Source: Thermococcus sp. P6 | Lineage (GTDB): Archaea > Methanobacteriota_B > Thermococci > Thermococcales > Thermococcaceae | Assembly (NCBI RefSeq): GCF_002214525.1 | Contig: NZ_CP015104.1 | Span: 1,054,001-1,118,000, forward strand | Length of the DNA: 64,000 nt | Direction: 5' to 3' | In this document: positions 34,256-44,126 of the stretch, piece after piece | Numbering within the stretch: the stretch's first letter is position 1 | How the letters are laid out: every line of letters starts with the position of its first letter | Notes under the pieces: generated by a model | Database searches by the model: none | What the model saw: the letters and a program-made list of their open reading frames with translations, nothing else | What the model was told of the DNA's origin: nothing | Position numbers and translations under genes: made by a program

Positions 34256-35014
34256 CTAAGCCTTCGGTTTTGAACCCGCTAAGGCTTTCCATTTCTCCCT
34301 CGTCCTCTTCCAGCAGCCCGGCGGCATTAACTCCCCTTCGGGGCAGTAACCGAGCTGGACGCACCTCGGCCCGAGCTTCGCCCACCCTATAATCGGCCTC
34401 AGCTCCTCGTTTTTTGCGATCTCCTCGAGCATCTTCCACGCCACTTCCCTTATCTCCCACTGGGCCCTCTCGCAGGCCCTGAGGCCGAGGAAGTGCTTCA
34501 ATTCCCTCAGATTCATCGTGACGACGATTTTTGTGCGCACCGCCTGAGGAAGGATGAAGCGCGCGTCCTCCTGATGAACTCCCTTCCCGCAACTCTCCTC
34601 GTAGAGCTCCATGGCTTCCCTCATAAGACGCTTCCACTTCTCATACAGCTCCGGATGGTCTTTTACGGCCCCGGGGATGACGAAGGTCTCTTCAACGTCC
34701 ATCGGATTGAGTTTGATGTACCTCTGGCTCTGCTGGGTGTAGCTCGCCAGCCTGTGCCTCACGAGCTGATGGCTGCAAACCCTTGAGCAGCCCTCTATCG
34801 AGAACGTCAGAACGGCGTGCTCGAGTATGCTTTCATGCCCGTAACCAAGAACCCTCGGCAGGTGGTTTTCCACATCGCTCATAGTTGTCCTCTCAAAGGC
34901 CTCGCTCTCCCATTCGTCCCAGTAGCTTATCAGAGCTGCCCATGTGACGGTTTCCATTGGTTTTTTTGTATAGTTGACAAGCCTGACCCTGATCTTCCCC
35001 CTTATAGATGCCAC
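34256..35014 (-). CDS. thyX: FAD-dependent thymidylate synthase ThyX
   Basis: This 252-residue enzyme makes dTMP from dUMP with FAD. The ThyX signature RHRLASYTQQSQRY lies near residue 83, and the preceding GYGHESILEHAVLTF block is typical. The start is GTG 35014; no RBS is seen, and a TATA-like TAATAAAC lies about 28 bases upstream, so a leaderless transcript with GTG is likely. It ends 11 bases from the HIT gene. Confidence 0.94.
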   Translation of the reverse strand: MASIRGKIRVRLVNYTKKPMETVTWAALISYWDEWESEAFERTTMSDVENHLPRVLGYGHESILEHAVLTFSIEGCSRVCSHQLVRHRLASYTQQSQRYIKLNPMDVEETFVIPGAVKDHPELYEKWKRLMREAMELYEESCGKGVHQEDARFILPQAVRTKIVVTMNLRELKHFLGLRACERAQWEIREVAWKMLEEIAKNEELRPIIGWAKLGPRCVQLGYCPEGELMPPGCWKRTREKWKALAGSKPKA

Positions 35015-35129
35015 CCGGGAGTAAAGAGGAGAGGAGTTTATTAGCTTATCGATAAGGTGCCCCGTTGGATAATTCTACTGGGAATAAAAATTGGAAATAT
35101 GCTCAACACGGCAGGTTAAAGAGGGAACG

Positions 35130-35645
35130 TTAAGCGAGGAGTGCGGTTCCCTCGGGTTCCTCAAGCTCATCCGGAAGGGAGAAGAAGGCCACTATCTCGA
35201 GGATCCACGCTATCAGCAGTATCAGAAAGCCGATGAAAACCACCGCCAGCAGGCCCCCTAAGAAGTACGCCATTCCCGCGTCACTGAACTTCTTTACCCC
35301 GGTTTCTTCGGCTATCATGTCATAGCTCTTCTTCATCAGCCAGCCCCCGAGTATGAGGAGGGGCACCCCCACGACGATAAGCACCCCTATGGTGCCCGTT
35401 AGTATCATGCCTATATCAGAGGCTCCAATAAGACCCGTCATCCATAACGCGGCCCCCACACTGCCTATAAACCACAGTATAACCCCCAGGAGGTACTTTT
35501 TGAATATCTCCTCCTTTCCGAGGGCCTCGGCGATTTCCTTAACGGCAAGAACCTTCATTGCAAAGCCCAGGATGGCAACTCCACCTATCATGCTCAGGGC
35601 GGCGCCTATTCCCCCCATAAGTTTTGCGTTCCTTATCTCGGTCAA
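35130..35645 (-). CDS. DUF996 membrane protein
   Basis: This 171-residue protein has about four hydrophobic helices and soluble loops (EIAEALGKEEIFKKYLLG). The plan and the motif NAKLMGGIGAALSMIGG at the start match the DUF996 family. It starts at TTG 35645, five bases after GGTGAT. Function is unknown. The acidic C-terminus LPDELEEPEG is probably cytoplasmic. Confidence 0.75.
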   Translation of the reverse strand: MTEIRNAKLMGGIGAALSMIGGVAILGFAMKVLAVKEIAEALGKEEIFKKYLLGVILWFIGSVGAALWMTGLIGASDIGMILTGTIGVLIVVGVPLLILGGWLMKKSYDMIAEETGVKKFSDAGMAYFLGGLLAVVFIGFLILLIAWILEIVAFFSLPDELEEPEGTALLA

Positions 35646-35847
35646 AGGATCACCTTTATTTTTTAAGAAATTTTTGTATAAAAAGATTTCGATTTTAAAC
35701 AGTAAACTTCACCTTCGTCCCACGGGAGGCCGAACGTTACGTTTGAAAAGTCAGGGTGCATTGACACTTAAAAGATTTCTATTGCGGGACATCCTTTCCG
35801 ACGAAAGGGTTATTAAAATCCCGGGAGAGTATCGAACGGTGATGCAC

Positions 35848-36795
35848 ATGGTGGTTAGTCTGGCAGGAAGGGACGTTCTCTGCCTTCAGGACTTCACGAG
35901 GGAGGAGATTGAAACAATCCTCAAGACCGCTGAAATGATGAAGATCTGGAACAAGATAGGCAAACCCCACCGCGTTCTCGAGGGGAAGACCCTCGCAATG
36001 ATCTTCCAGAAGCCCTCTACAAGAACCAGAATAAGCTTTGAGGTTGGGATTTACCAGCTCGGCGGCTACGGACTCTACCTTAACGCTCAGGACCTTCAGC
36101 TGAGAAGGGGTGAAACCATAGCCGATACAGCGCGCGTTCTCAGCCGCTACGTGGATGGCATAATGGCGAGGGTTTACGCCCACAGGGACGTGGAGGATCT
36201 CGCAAAGTACGGAAGTGTTCCGGTCATCAACGGGCTCAGCGATTTCTCCCATCCATGCCAGGCCCTTGCGGACTATCAGACGATACTCGAGAAGAAGGGC
36301 AGGATAGCGGGCCTTAAAGTGGTCTACGTCGGCGACGGGAACAACGTTGCTCATTCGCTCATGATAGCCGGGACAAAGCTCGGGGCAAACGTGGTGGTTG
36401 CAACGCCCGAAGGCTACGAGCCGGATAAAAAGGTAATAAAGTGGGCCGAGGAGAACGCGGCGGAAAGCGGTGGAAGCTTCGAGCTTCTCCACGATCCGGT
36501 TAAAGCGGTTAAGGATGCCGACGTGGTCTACACGGACGTCTGGGCCTCGATGGGACAGGAAGCTGAGGCAGAGGAAAGGAGAAAGATATTCATGCCCTTC
36601 CAGGTCAATAAAGAGCTCGTAAAACACGCGAAGCCGGACTACATCTTCATGCACTGCCTTCCGGCGCACAGGGGCGAGGAGGTTACCGATGAGGTTGTGG
36701 ACTCACCGAACAGCGTCGTCTTCGATGAAGCTGAGAACCGCCTGCACGCCCAGAAGGCTCTGATGGCCCTCGTCATGGGTGGTATAAAGGTTTGA
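35848..36795 (+). CDS. argF: Ornithine carbamoyltransferase
   Basis: This 315-residue enzyme of arginine/citrulline metabolism has carbamoyl-phosphate site SxRT-type FQKPSTRTRISFEV near residue 50, DFSHPCQALADYQT near 130, and ornithine-binding HCLPAHRGEEVTDEV near 268. MVVSLAGRD at ATG 35848 matches the known Pyrococcus N-terminus, and the RBS is GGTGAT. The much longer upstream reading frame is out of phase with the DUF996 gene on the other strand and has no support. Confidence 0.95.
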   Translation: MVVSLAGRDVLCLQDFTREEIETILKTAEMMKIWNKIGKPHRVLEGKTLAMIFQKPSTRTRISFEVGIYQLGGYGLYLNAQDLQLRRGETIADTARVLSRYVDGIMARVYAHRDVEDLAKYGSVPVINGLSDFSHPCQALADYQTILEKKGRIAGLKVVYVGDGNNVAHSLMIAGTKLGANVVVATPEGYEPDKKVIKWAEENAAESGGSFELLHDPVKAVKDADVVYTDVWASMGQEAEAEERRKIFMPFQVNKELVKHAKPDYIFMHCLPAHRGEEVTDEVVDSPNSVVFDEAENRLHAQKALMALVMGGIKV

Positions 36796-36858
36796 TAACG
36801 TTCTTTTTCTTTTCCTTCGGGGCGGGAGACTTTTAAACCCCCCTTCCAATCCCCGGCC

Positions 36859-37788
36859 ATGATCGAAAGACTCTTCAGTCTCGGCTATTCAAGAACGTTC
36901 GCGGAGCGATATTACGAGCTCTGGGGAGAGAGGGCTTTGAGGATAGCCGAGGCCATGGAAAAACCCCTTCCGAGGTGCTTCCGGGTTAACACCCTCAGAA
37001 CAAAAATTCAGGAACTCACCAGACTCCTCAACAGGAAGGGATTCCAGTTCAAAAGAATTCCCGGTATCAGGGAGGGCTTCTGCCTTACGAGGGAGCCCTT
37101 CTCAATAACCTCCACACCAGAGTACCTGAGCGGCCTCCTCTACGTTCAGGAGGCGAGCTCCATGTTTCCGGCGGTTGCCCTTGATCCGAAGCCCGGTGAA
37201 ACCGTTGCGGACATGGCCGCGGCCCCCGGCGGGAAAACGTCCCACCTTGCCCAGCTCATGGAGAACAGGGGCATAATCTACGCTTTTGACGTGAAGGAGG
37301 AGAGATTGAGGGAAACCCGGCTGAACCTTTCCCGCCTTGGGGTCATAAACGCGGTGCTGATCCACGGCTCGTCCCTCCACATAGACGAGCTCGGGGTTGA
37401 GTTCGACAGAATACTCCTCGATGCACCCTGCACGGGTAGCGGAACGATACACAAGAATCCCGAACGGAAGGCCAGCAGGACGATGGATGACGTTAAGTTC
37501 TGCCAGGGCCTTCAGATGAGGCTCCTCGAAAAGGGGTTGAGCGTCCTTAAAAGGGGCGGGGTTCTGGTTTACTCCACCTGCTCCCTCGAACCGGAGGAAA
37601 ACGAGTTCGTGATTCAGTGGGCCCTCGAGGGCTTCGACGTTGAGCTCCTGCCCCTCCGCTACGGCGAGCCGGCTCTTGTTAATCCCTTTGGAATAGCACT
37701 GAGTGAGGAGATAGCGAAGGCGAGGCGTTTTTACCCCGACAGACACGGCACGAGCGGTTTCTTCATAGCAAAGCTCAGGAAGCTTTAG
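36859..37788 (+). CDS. NSUN/RsmB-type RNA m5C methyltransferase
   Basis: This is a 309-residue SAM-dependent RNA (cytosine-5) methyltransferase. Motif I is MAAAPGGKTSHLAQL near residue 117. The two catalytic cysteines are in DAPCTGSG near 194 and STCSLEPEENE near 243. An N-terminal RNA-binding part contains FRVNTLRTK. The size fits the archaeal tRNA m5C enzymes of the Trm4/NSUN6 type. It overlaps the convergent gene at 37775 by 14 bases. Confidence 0.92.
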   Translation: MIERLFSLGYSRTFAERYYELWGERALRIAEAMEKPLPRCFRVNTLRTKIQELTRLLNRKGFQFKRIPGIREGFCLTREPFSITSTPEYLSGLLYVQEASSMFPAVALDPKPGETVADMAAAPGGKTSHLAQLMENRGIIYAFDVKEERLRETRLNLSRLGVINAVLIHGSSLHIDELGVEFDRILLDAPCTGSGTIHKNPERKASRTMDDVKFCQGLQMRLLEKGLSVLKRGGVLVYSTCSLEPEENEFVIQWALEGFDVELLPLRYGEPALVNPFGIALSEEIAKARRFYPDRHGTSGFFIAKLRKL

Positions 37789-38755
37789 CCCCTTCCTCGA
37801 CCAGTTTTGCCTCGATTTCACGGAGTCTCTCGAGGACGTTTTCGCTCAGGTTTTTCTCCAACTCCTCCCGGGCGGCCCTTGCGAGCTCGAACTTCGAATT
37901 GAAATCCCCGAGGGAGGTCCAGCTTATCTTCTTCCCCTCGAGAAAAACGTCTATGTCGCAGAGCCTTCTGTACTCGAGGTACTCGATGCCCTTGAGGAGG
38001 AACTTGAGGCGCACGGGATCTTCCCATGTGAGGAGCCTGAGCCTGTAGATCGGGACGCGCATAAAGGGCCTCGGGTAGTCCCAGCCCCAGCCCTCGCCGA
38101 CGACGAAGCCCAAGTCGAGGTCCTCTATGACCATCATCAGTCTCTCCACGTTCTCCTCGTAGCGTTTGTTCGTGTCGTAGATCTTGATGGTGATCTCCTT
38201 CCACCCGGGCATCAGCTTGAGCAGAAGAAGGGGGACGTCGATCGTCAGTTCGCGGTAAACCTCCAGAAAATCCCTGTGTATCAGGACCGCTCTTTCTATG
38301 TCCTCCGGTCCAATTGGCGAGCTGAGTTTCTTCCGCGTCACCCCTATTATCGTGTCTCCGACTTCCCCTTCATCGAAGGCACTTCTTATGTCCATTATCT
38401 CCCCGCCGTATTTCTTTACCAGGAACTGAAGCCCCTCCTCCAGTCTCTCGGGAATTCTCATGAATATCAGCGTGCTCTCCACGTGAACCTTTTCAACGGG
38501 GAGCCTTTTGTTCACCACCGTGCTCAGAACGGCCGGCGTGTGACATCTCAGGAGAAAGGCCGTGTCGGGAGGGATCGTCTCCTTTTCCCACTCATCGGTG
38601 ACGAAAAGGATCGTCTCAAACTCCCTGCTCTCCCGTATTGCCCTGTCGGTGGGCATCTCCTCAACCCCGAAAAGCCGGGAGATCGCCGATTTAACGGCCT
38701 CCATTTGGGACGTTCGAAGGAAGATTATGGACGGCCCGAAACGAAGGACCCTCAT
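37775..38755 (-). CDS. Unknown protein, 326 residues, coupled to a phosphoesterase
   Basis: This is a soluble mixed alpha/beta protein of unknown family. The start MRVLRFGPSIIFLRTSQ overlaps the stop of the upstream phosphoesterase by one base (TGATG), so the two are made together. It has no cysteine clusters and no membrane helix. Notable conserved-looking stretches are LLLLKLMPGWKEITIKIYD and GFVVGEGWGWDYPRP, and the C-terminus is a charged helix. I cannot assign a function. Confidence 0.75.
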   Translation of the reverse strand: MRVLRFGPSIIFLRTSQMEAVKSAISRLFGVEEMPTDRAIRESREFETILFVTDEWEKETIPPDTAFLLRCHTPAVLSTVVNKRLPVEKVHVESTLIFMRIPERLEEGLQFLVKKYGGEIMDIRSAFDEGEVGDTIIGVTRKKLSSPIGPEDIERAVLIHRDFLEVYRELTIDVPLLLLKLMPGWKEITIKIYDTNKRYEENVERLMMVIEDLDLGFVVGEGWGWDYPRPFMRVPIYRLRLLTWEDPVRLKFLLKGIEYLEYRRLCDIDVFLEGKKISWTSLGDFNSKFELARAAREELEKNLSENVLERLREIEAKLVEEGAKAS

Positions 38756-39333
38756 CACATACCCCTCCACGTTCTGTAACCCCTATCGAAGTCCGTTCCC
38801 CCGGGGTATTTTATTCTGTAGGTCCTCCCGCTGGGAAGGAGAACGAAGTTAACCCCGAGAACACCGTTTAGGCCCCCCTCTATTAACCTGAAGTTGTGGC
38901 CGTAGAGTTTAAAGTCCGCGTCGAGCCCGGCAACGTCCCTCCAGCTGTGGCCGAGGGCGAACCTTCTTCCCCCGATATCGATGACGCTACCCGGCTTCAT
39001 CACCGCCCTCCCGAAAAACTCCCTAAGGAGCTCAACGCTGTCCTCGTTGCCCGGGACGATGTAGACAACCGCGTCGGAGCCCTTGAGGATGCGTGCCAGT
39101 TTTCTCAGGGCTCCCCTGTATTCGGATATCAGCTCCGGCCTTCTCTCAAGCTTTAGGTTGTCCGCCACGTCCCCGGTGTGGACGATGTAATCCGGCCCTG
39201 TCTTTTCTATGAGTTTCTCTATGAAGCGGTAAACGCTCTCCGGCGTGTCGCTTACGTGCATAACCTTTCTCTCCCCGGAGGAAGAGAGCAGGTCCAGTAC
39301 GTTTTTCCTGAAGAGGGAGATTTTGAAGGGCAT
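38755..39333 (-). CDS. Calcineurin-like metallophosphoesterase
   Basis: This 192-residue metallophosphoesterase shows the family order MHVSDTP near residue 26, VHTGDVADN near 51, VPGNEDSVE near 94, ALGHSW near 127 and LYGHNFRL near 143. These supply the two-metal site, although the first motif is DTP instead of DxH. The substrate is unknown. It is co-expressed with the unknown gene at 37775. Confidence 0.88.
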   Translation of the reverse strand: MPFKISLFRKNVLDLLSSSGERKVMHVSDTPESVYRFIEKLIEKTGPDYIVHTGDVADNLKLERRPELISEYRGALRKLARILKGSDAVVYIVPGNEDSVELLREFFGRAVMKPGSVIDIGGRRFALGHSWRDVAGLDADFKLYGHNFRLIEGGLNGVLGVNFVLLPSGRTYRIKYPGGTDFDRGYRTWRGM

Positions 39334-39392
39334 CTGTAAAGGTGGGAGCAGGGCTTATATATACCTTGCCACCAGCTGAAGAGGGGATTGAA

Positions 39393-40658
<1,266 letters not shown>

Positions 40659-40753
40659 ATTGGGTAGAAAAATTACACAATGTTTTTATATTCCCTCATC
40701 ATTTACCGTCTTTAACGAACCGATGCCAGTTTTATTGCAGGGGGTGCGAATCG

Positions 40754-42133
40754 ATGAGAAAGGTAAGTTTCCTGATGGCGTTTTTGATAACGGGGTACAT
40801 ACTCGGGATCTGGAACTTCCTCATACTGCCGAAGTACTACATAACCTTTGGCCTCAGGGGATCCCTGATAGCACTGGTGACGATGCTCGTTGCCCTCTTC
40901 CTGATATTCGGCGAGGCCGAGAGCACCAGGAAAACCCGGTACCTGATATACGAGCTGTTCTTTAAAGTTGCCCGCACTCCGGCACTGATCTTTACCCTGC
41001 TAACCTTCCTGCTCGTGATGCTCGGAATAACGACCTACTACTCCTCCTACGGCATTGTCTATGCCTTCGATATCCCTCAGGGTTACCTTCCCGCCATAAC
41101 CCTCGGGACCCTGCTCCTGGCGATGATCCTCCTCGTCCTCGCCAAGGGAAGGACTCTTGAGGTAATCTCAGTGCTCTCGATACTCTTCATACTCTTTGCG
41201 GTAACATCGGCGGTCTTTATCAGGGATCAGGCACTTAGCACCGTTAGGGCACCGCAGGCGGTCCGGTACATGGAAAACGCGGTCTCGGCGATTACCTCCC
41301 CAGGGGCTCCCCTGACATTCAGAGGCGTGGTTTACCTGATAGTTTCCGTGCTCATCTCCTCCGGTCTCGGTGCGGGGGTTTACTACGTCGTGGGAAGCTT
41401 CGCTCCCGAGGACCTCGATCTCAGGAAAGTACTGGCCGGTGTTCTACTTCTCCAGGTAATACTCAGCTTCGCCGCAGCCTTCACCGTTGCCTATTCCCTC
41501 GGTACGGCCTATCAGGGGTTCGGGAGGGCTTTCCGCAACCCCAGCGTACCCGCCGAGGAGTCCATGAGCCTGTTCCTCAAATTCCAGAACCTCAAGGAGT
41601 ACACCACCAACAGCGAGAAGAGCCCGATCAACTCCATCGAAGTCTTCTACTCGATCCCGTACGTGCTCAGGGGCAACGTTCCAAACGCCGGGAGGTTGAT
41701 ATACCTGCTCATGTTCTCGCTTTACTTCGCCGGTCTTACCACCATAATAGTCCTGCTCGAGATGGGCGGTCAGATGCTGTCGGAGGTCATGCAGCTCAGA
41801 AGGGGGACGAGCCTGACGGTGGTGGCGCTCCTCGGCTTCCTGCTCTCGGCGGTTATGATGGTGGCCGAGGTCAGGGTGATGTTCCTCGTGGTGCCCTTCA
41901 GCGTTGGCGCCATAGTTGTGGCCCTAGAGGCCTATCCTCTTCTTTCGTCGGAACTTGAGAAAAACAGTATTGCGGTGGGGGCCACGATGGTCCTCCTCCT
42001 GATCGTAGGTCTTTACACGCTCTACAACTCCTTCAGGGCATCCACGAGCACGGTGAAGCTCGGCGCTATCATCGGGCTGGTACTCTTCGTGCCGCTGTTT
42101 ATGAACGGGGTGCTGCTCAGGGGCAGGCGTTGA
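40754..42133 (+). CDS. Multi-pass membrane protein, divergent NSS-like
   Basis: This 459-residue protein has about eleven or twelve hydrophobic helices. The first helix region (ITGYILGIWNFLILPKYYITFG) and the helix ending in FGEAEST recall the first two helices of sodium:neurotransmitter symporters (the GNIWRFPY and P..E landmarks). Key substrate and sodium residues are not clearly kept. It could be a transporter or a sensor-like relative. ATG 40754 follows GGGGGTGCG. Confidence 0.6.
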   Translation: MRKVSFLMAFLITGYILGIWNFLILPKYYITFGLRGSLIALVTMLVALFLIFGEAESTRKTRYLIYELFFKVARTPALIFTLLTFLLVMLGITTYYSSYGIVYAFDIPQGYLPAITLGTLLLAMILLVLAKGRTLEVISVLSILFILFAVTSAVFIRDQALSTVRAPQAVRYMENAVSAITSPGAPLTFRGVVYLIVSVLISSGLGAGVYYVVGSFAPEDLDLRKVLAGVLLLQVILSFAAAFTVAYSLGTAYQGFGRAFRNPSVPAEESMSLFLKFQNLKEYTTNSEKSPINSIEVFYSIPYVLRGNVPNAGRLIYLLMFSLYFAGLTTIIVLLEMGGQMLSEVMQLRRGTSLTVVALLGFLLSAVMMVAEVRVMFLVVPFSVGAIVVALEAYPLLSSELEKNSIAVGATMVLLLIVGLYTLYNSFRASTSTVKLGAIIGLVLFVPLFMNGVLLRGRR

Positions 42134-42145
42134 GCTTTCATTCAA

Positions 42146-42175
42146 AAATTTTTTAAAGACCCCCTCCAAGGGGGT
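42146..42175 (+). promoter_or_regulatory. aIF5A promoter with a perfect inverted repeat
   Basis: A TATA-like AATTTTTTAAAG at about 42147-42158 is followed at once by ACCCCCT (42159-42165), CCA and AGGGGGT (42169-42175), a perfect 7-base inverted repeat between the TATA box and the expected start near 42178. It could be an operator for the aIF5A operon or the terminator hairpin of the gene upstream. Confidence 0.45.
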
Positions 42176-42201
42176 TTAGGAAGCTTAGGGAGGGCTGAAA
42201 A

Positions 42202-42612
42202 ATGGGAGATAAAACGAAGACTCAGGTAAGCAAGCTCAAACGCGGAAGATACATCCTCATTGACGGGGAACCCTGCAGGATAGTTAACATAACCGTTTCC
42301 TCACCCGGAAAGCACGGTTCCGCCAAGGCAAGGATAGAGGCCGTTGGGATCTTTGACGGTAAGGTCAGGAGCATCGTCAAACCCACCAGCGCCGAGGTTG
42401 ACGTGCCTATAATCGACAAGAGAACCGCCCAGATTATCTCGATTACCCCCGACACGGTCCAGATAATGGACATGGAGACCTACGAGCTCTACGACGTTCC
42501 GATAGAGGGCGGCGTCGATGATGAGATCAAGGACCAGCTCAGGGAGGGCATTAACGTCGAGTACTGGGAGACCCTTGGCAGGATAAAGGTGATGAAGCTC
42601 AAGGGTGAGTGA
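42202..42612 (+). CDS. eif5a: Translation factor aIF5A
   Basis: This 136-residue protein has the hypusine loop [21 protein letters not shown] near residue 33; the lysine after PG is the site modified from spermidine. The N-terminal SH3-like domain and the C-terminal OB fold are of normal length. RBS: TTAGGGAGGG. The next gene encodes agmatinase of polyamine synthesis, 41 bases away, so supply of the hypusine precursor and its target protein are linked in one transcription unit. Confidence 0.96.
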   Translation: MGDKTKTQVSKLKRGRYILIDGEPCRIVNITVSSPGKHGSAKARIEAVGIFDGKVRSIVKPTSAEVDVPIIDKRTAQIISITPDTVQIMDMETYELYDVPIEGGVDDEIKDQLREGINVEYWETLGRIKVMKLKGE

Positions 42613-42653
42613 GTCCCCCTCTTTTTCTATCCTCTTCCCCGGAGGTGCCGTGG

Positions 42654-43511
42654 ATGGATTTTCTTTACACCCACGAGGGTTTTAGACTGGAGTTTCCCCT
42701 TGTGGAACCCGAAAAGGCCAGATTCGTTATTCTTGGGGTTCCCTTCGACGGTACGACGAGTTTTAAGCCCGGGGCGAGGTTCGGGCCGACGCTCGTAAGG
42801 CACGCGACCCTCAACCTTGAGAGTTACATCCTCGATTACGATGTGGACATCGCGGAGCTTCCCATAGCCGATGCCGGTGATGTTACGGTTGTGGCCGGGG
42901 ATCCGAGGGGAACGGCCGACAGGGTGAGGGAAACCATAGAAGAGCTCAAAAGCGTGAACCCCGATGCCATACCGATACTTATCGGTGGCGAGCACTCGCA
43001 GACCCTTGGAGCCGTTGAGGCACTCAGACCTTCGAGCTACGTGGTCTTCGATGCCCACCTCGATCTGAGGGATTCCTACGAGGACAACCCCTACAACCAC
43101 GCCTGCGTGGCGAGACGGATTCGGGAACTCGGGGTGAAGGAGGCCATCTTCGGGGTAAGGAGCGGGACGAGGGAGGAGGTCGCCTACGCGAGGGAAGAGG
43201 GGATCCCATGGGTGCACGCCAGAGATTACGACTTCGATGCCTTTGTCGAGCTGGTGAAGAGTCTTCCAGAGCCGGTTTACCTGTCCGTTGACGTGGATGT
43301 CTTCGATCTCCCGCTCGTTCCTTCAACCGGAACACCTGAGGCCGGAGGACTGGGCTTCTGGGAAGTGGTGGATGCGATGGAGTGGCTCGTGGAGAACAAG
43401 GAAGTTGCTGGCTTTGATATAATGGAAGTCGGCGGAAGCGAGCTCGGAGACCCCACCGCTCTGACGGCCGCAAAGCTTCTCTTCCACTTCATGGGAGCAA
43501 AGGGGAGGTAA
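42654..43511 (+). CDS. speB: Agmatinase / aminopropylagmatine ureohydrolase
   Basis: This 285-residue ureohydrolase has the binuclear manganese motifs GGEHSQT near residue 109, DAHLDLRDSY near 131 and SVDVDVFD near 213, plus the substrate loop FKPGARFGP. It releases urea from agmatine or N1-aminopropylagmatine, leading to putrescine or spermidine in Thermococcales. ATG 42654 follows GGAGGTG and fixes the start. It lies behind aIF5A. Confidence 0.93.
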   Translation: MDFLYTHEGFRLEFPLVEPEKARFVILGVPFDGTTSFKPGARFGPTLVRHATLNLESYILDYDVDIAELPIADAGDVTVVAGDPRGTADRVRETIEELKSVNPDAIPILIGGEHSQTLGAVEALRPSSYVVFDAHLDLRDSYEDNPYNHACVARRIRELGVKEAIFGVRSGTREEVAYAREEGIPWVHARDYDFDAFVELVKSLPEPVYLSVDVDVFDLPLVPSTGTPEAGGLGFWEVVDAMEWLVENKEVAGFDIMEVGGSELGDPTALTAAKLLFHFMGAKGR

Positions 43512-43631
43512 CCGTCGCTTACATCCGGATTTAGGGGTATACCGGACGCCTCCCCTTCAAACGTCGCGGCGTTCTGATACCACCAGAAGCTTTAAATGGT
43601 CTTTCTCCTTTTCCCGGAATAGGTGGTAGCG

Positions 43632-44126
43632 ATGGAGGCCGAATCTGCCCTTGAAAGCCTTCATTCCCTAATCTTAAAAGACATCATGCCGAAAATCGAG
43701 ACGATGCCGGTTGTTACCTCTGATACGGACGTCATCAACGTCCTCAAGGTACTGAGGAGCAGACACCACGTCTGGGTCGTCGAGGACAGGGAGAGCATGG
43801 AGCTCGTGGGCGTCATCAGGTACCTGGACGTTATAGACGTTCTCCTTTCACCGGATACCCACAACTTCAAACTGGGTATGACGAGCAGGAGCCTGAAGTC
43901 ACTGCTCGGTGGCGCCACCAGGGCCGGGGATATAGCGGAGAGGTACGTCCTCACGATAGAGGAAGACGCCACCGTCCTTGATGCCCTGAAGAAGATGCGC
44001 AGGTACAGGATACAGGTGCTGGCGGTCGTGAAGGATGGAAGACTCGTTGGTGAGATAAGCCTGCGCATACTCATAAACGAACTTCTGAGACTTCTCAGGG
44101 TGGGTGGGACCCAATGGAAACCGTAA
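43632..44126 (+). CDS. Two-CBS-domain protein coupled to an antiporter
   Basis: This 164-residue protein contains two CBS domains (residues about 20-75, PVVTSDTDVINVLKVLRSRH, and about 100-155, YVLTIEEDATVLDALKKMRR). Such pairs bind adenosine nucleotides. The gene overlaps the antiporter gene by 13 bases, and the ATG follows AGGTGG. I infer that it controls the antiporter by energy or ligand state; the ligand is unknown. Confidence 0.85.
   Translation: MEAESALESLHSLILKDIMPKIETMPVVTSDTDVINVLKVLRSRHHVWVVEDRESMELVGVIRYLDVIDVLLSPDTHNFKLGMTSRSLKSLLGGATRAGDIAERYVLTIEEDATVLDALKKMRRYRIQVLAVVKDGRLVGEISLRILINELLRLLRVGGTQWKP

Noticed and set aside
35353-35847. N-terminal extension of ornithine carbamoyltransferase to 480 residues
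   Set aside because: The extra part lies antisense to the DUF996 gene and reads as low-quality coding. The RBS and the Pyrococcus-like MVVSLAGRD start favour 35848.
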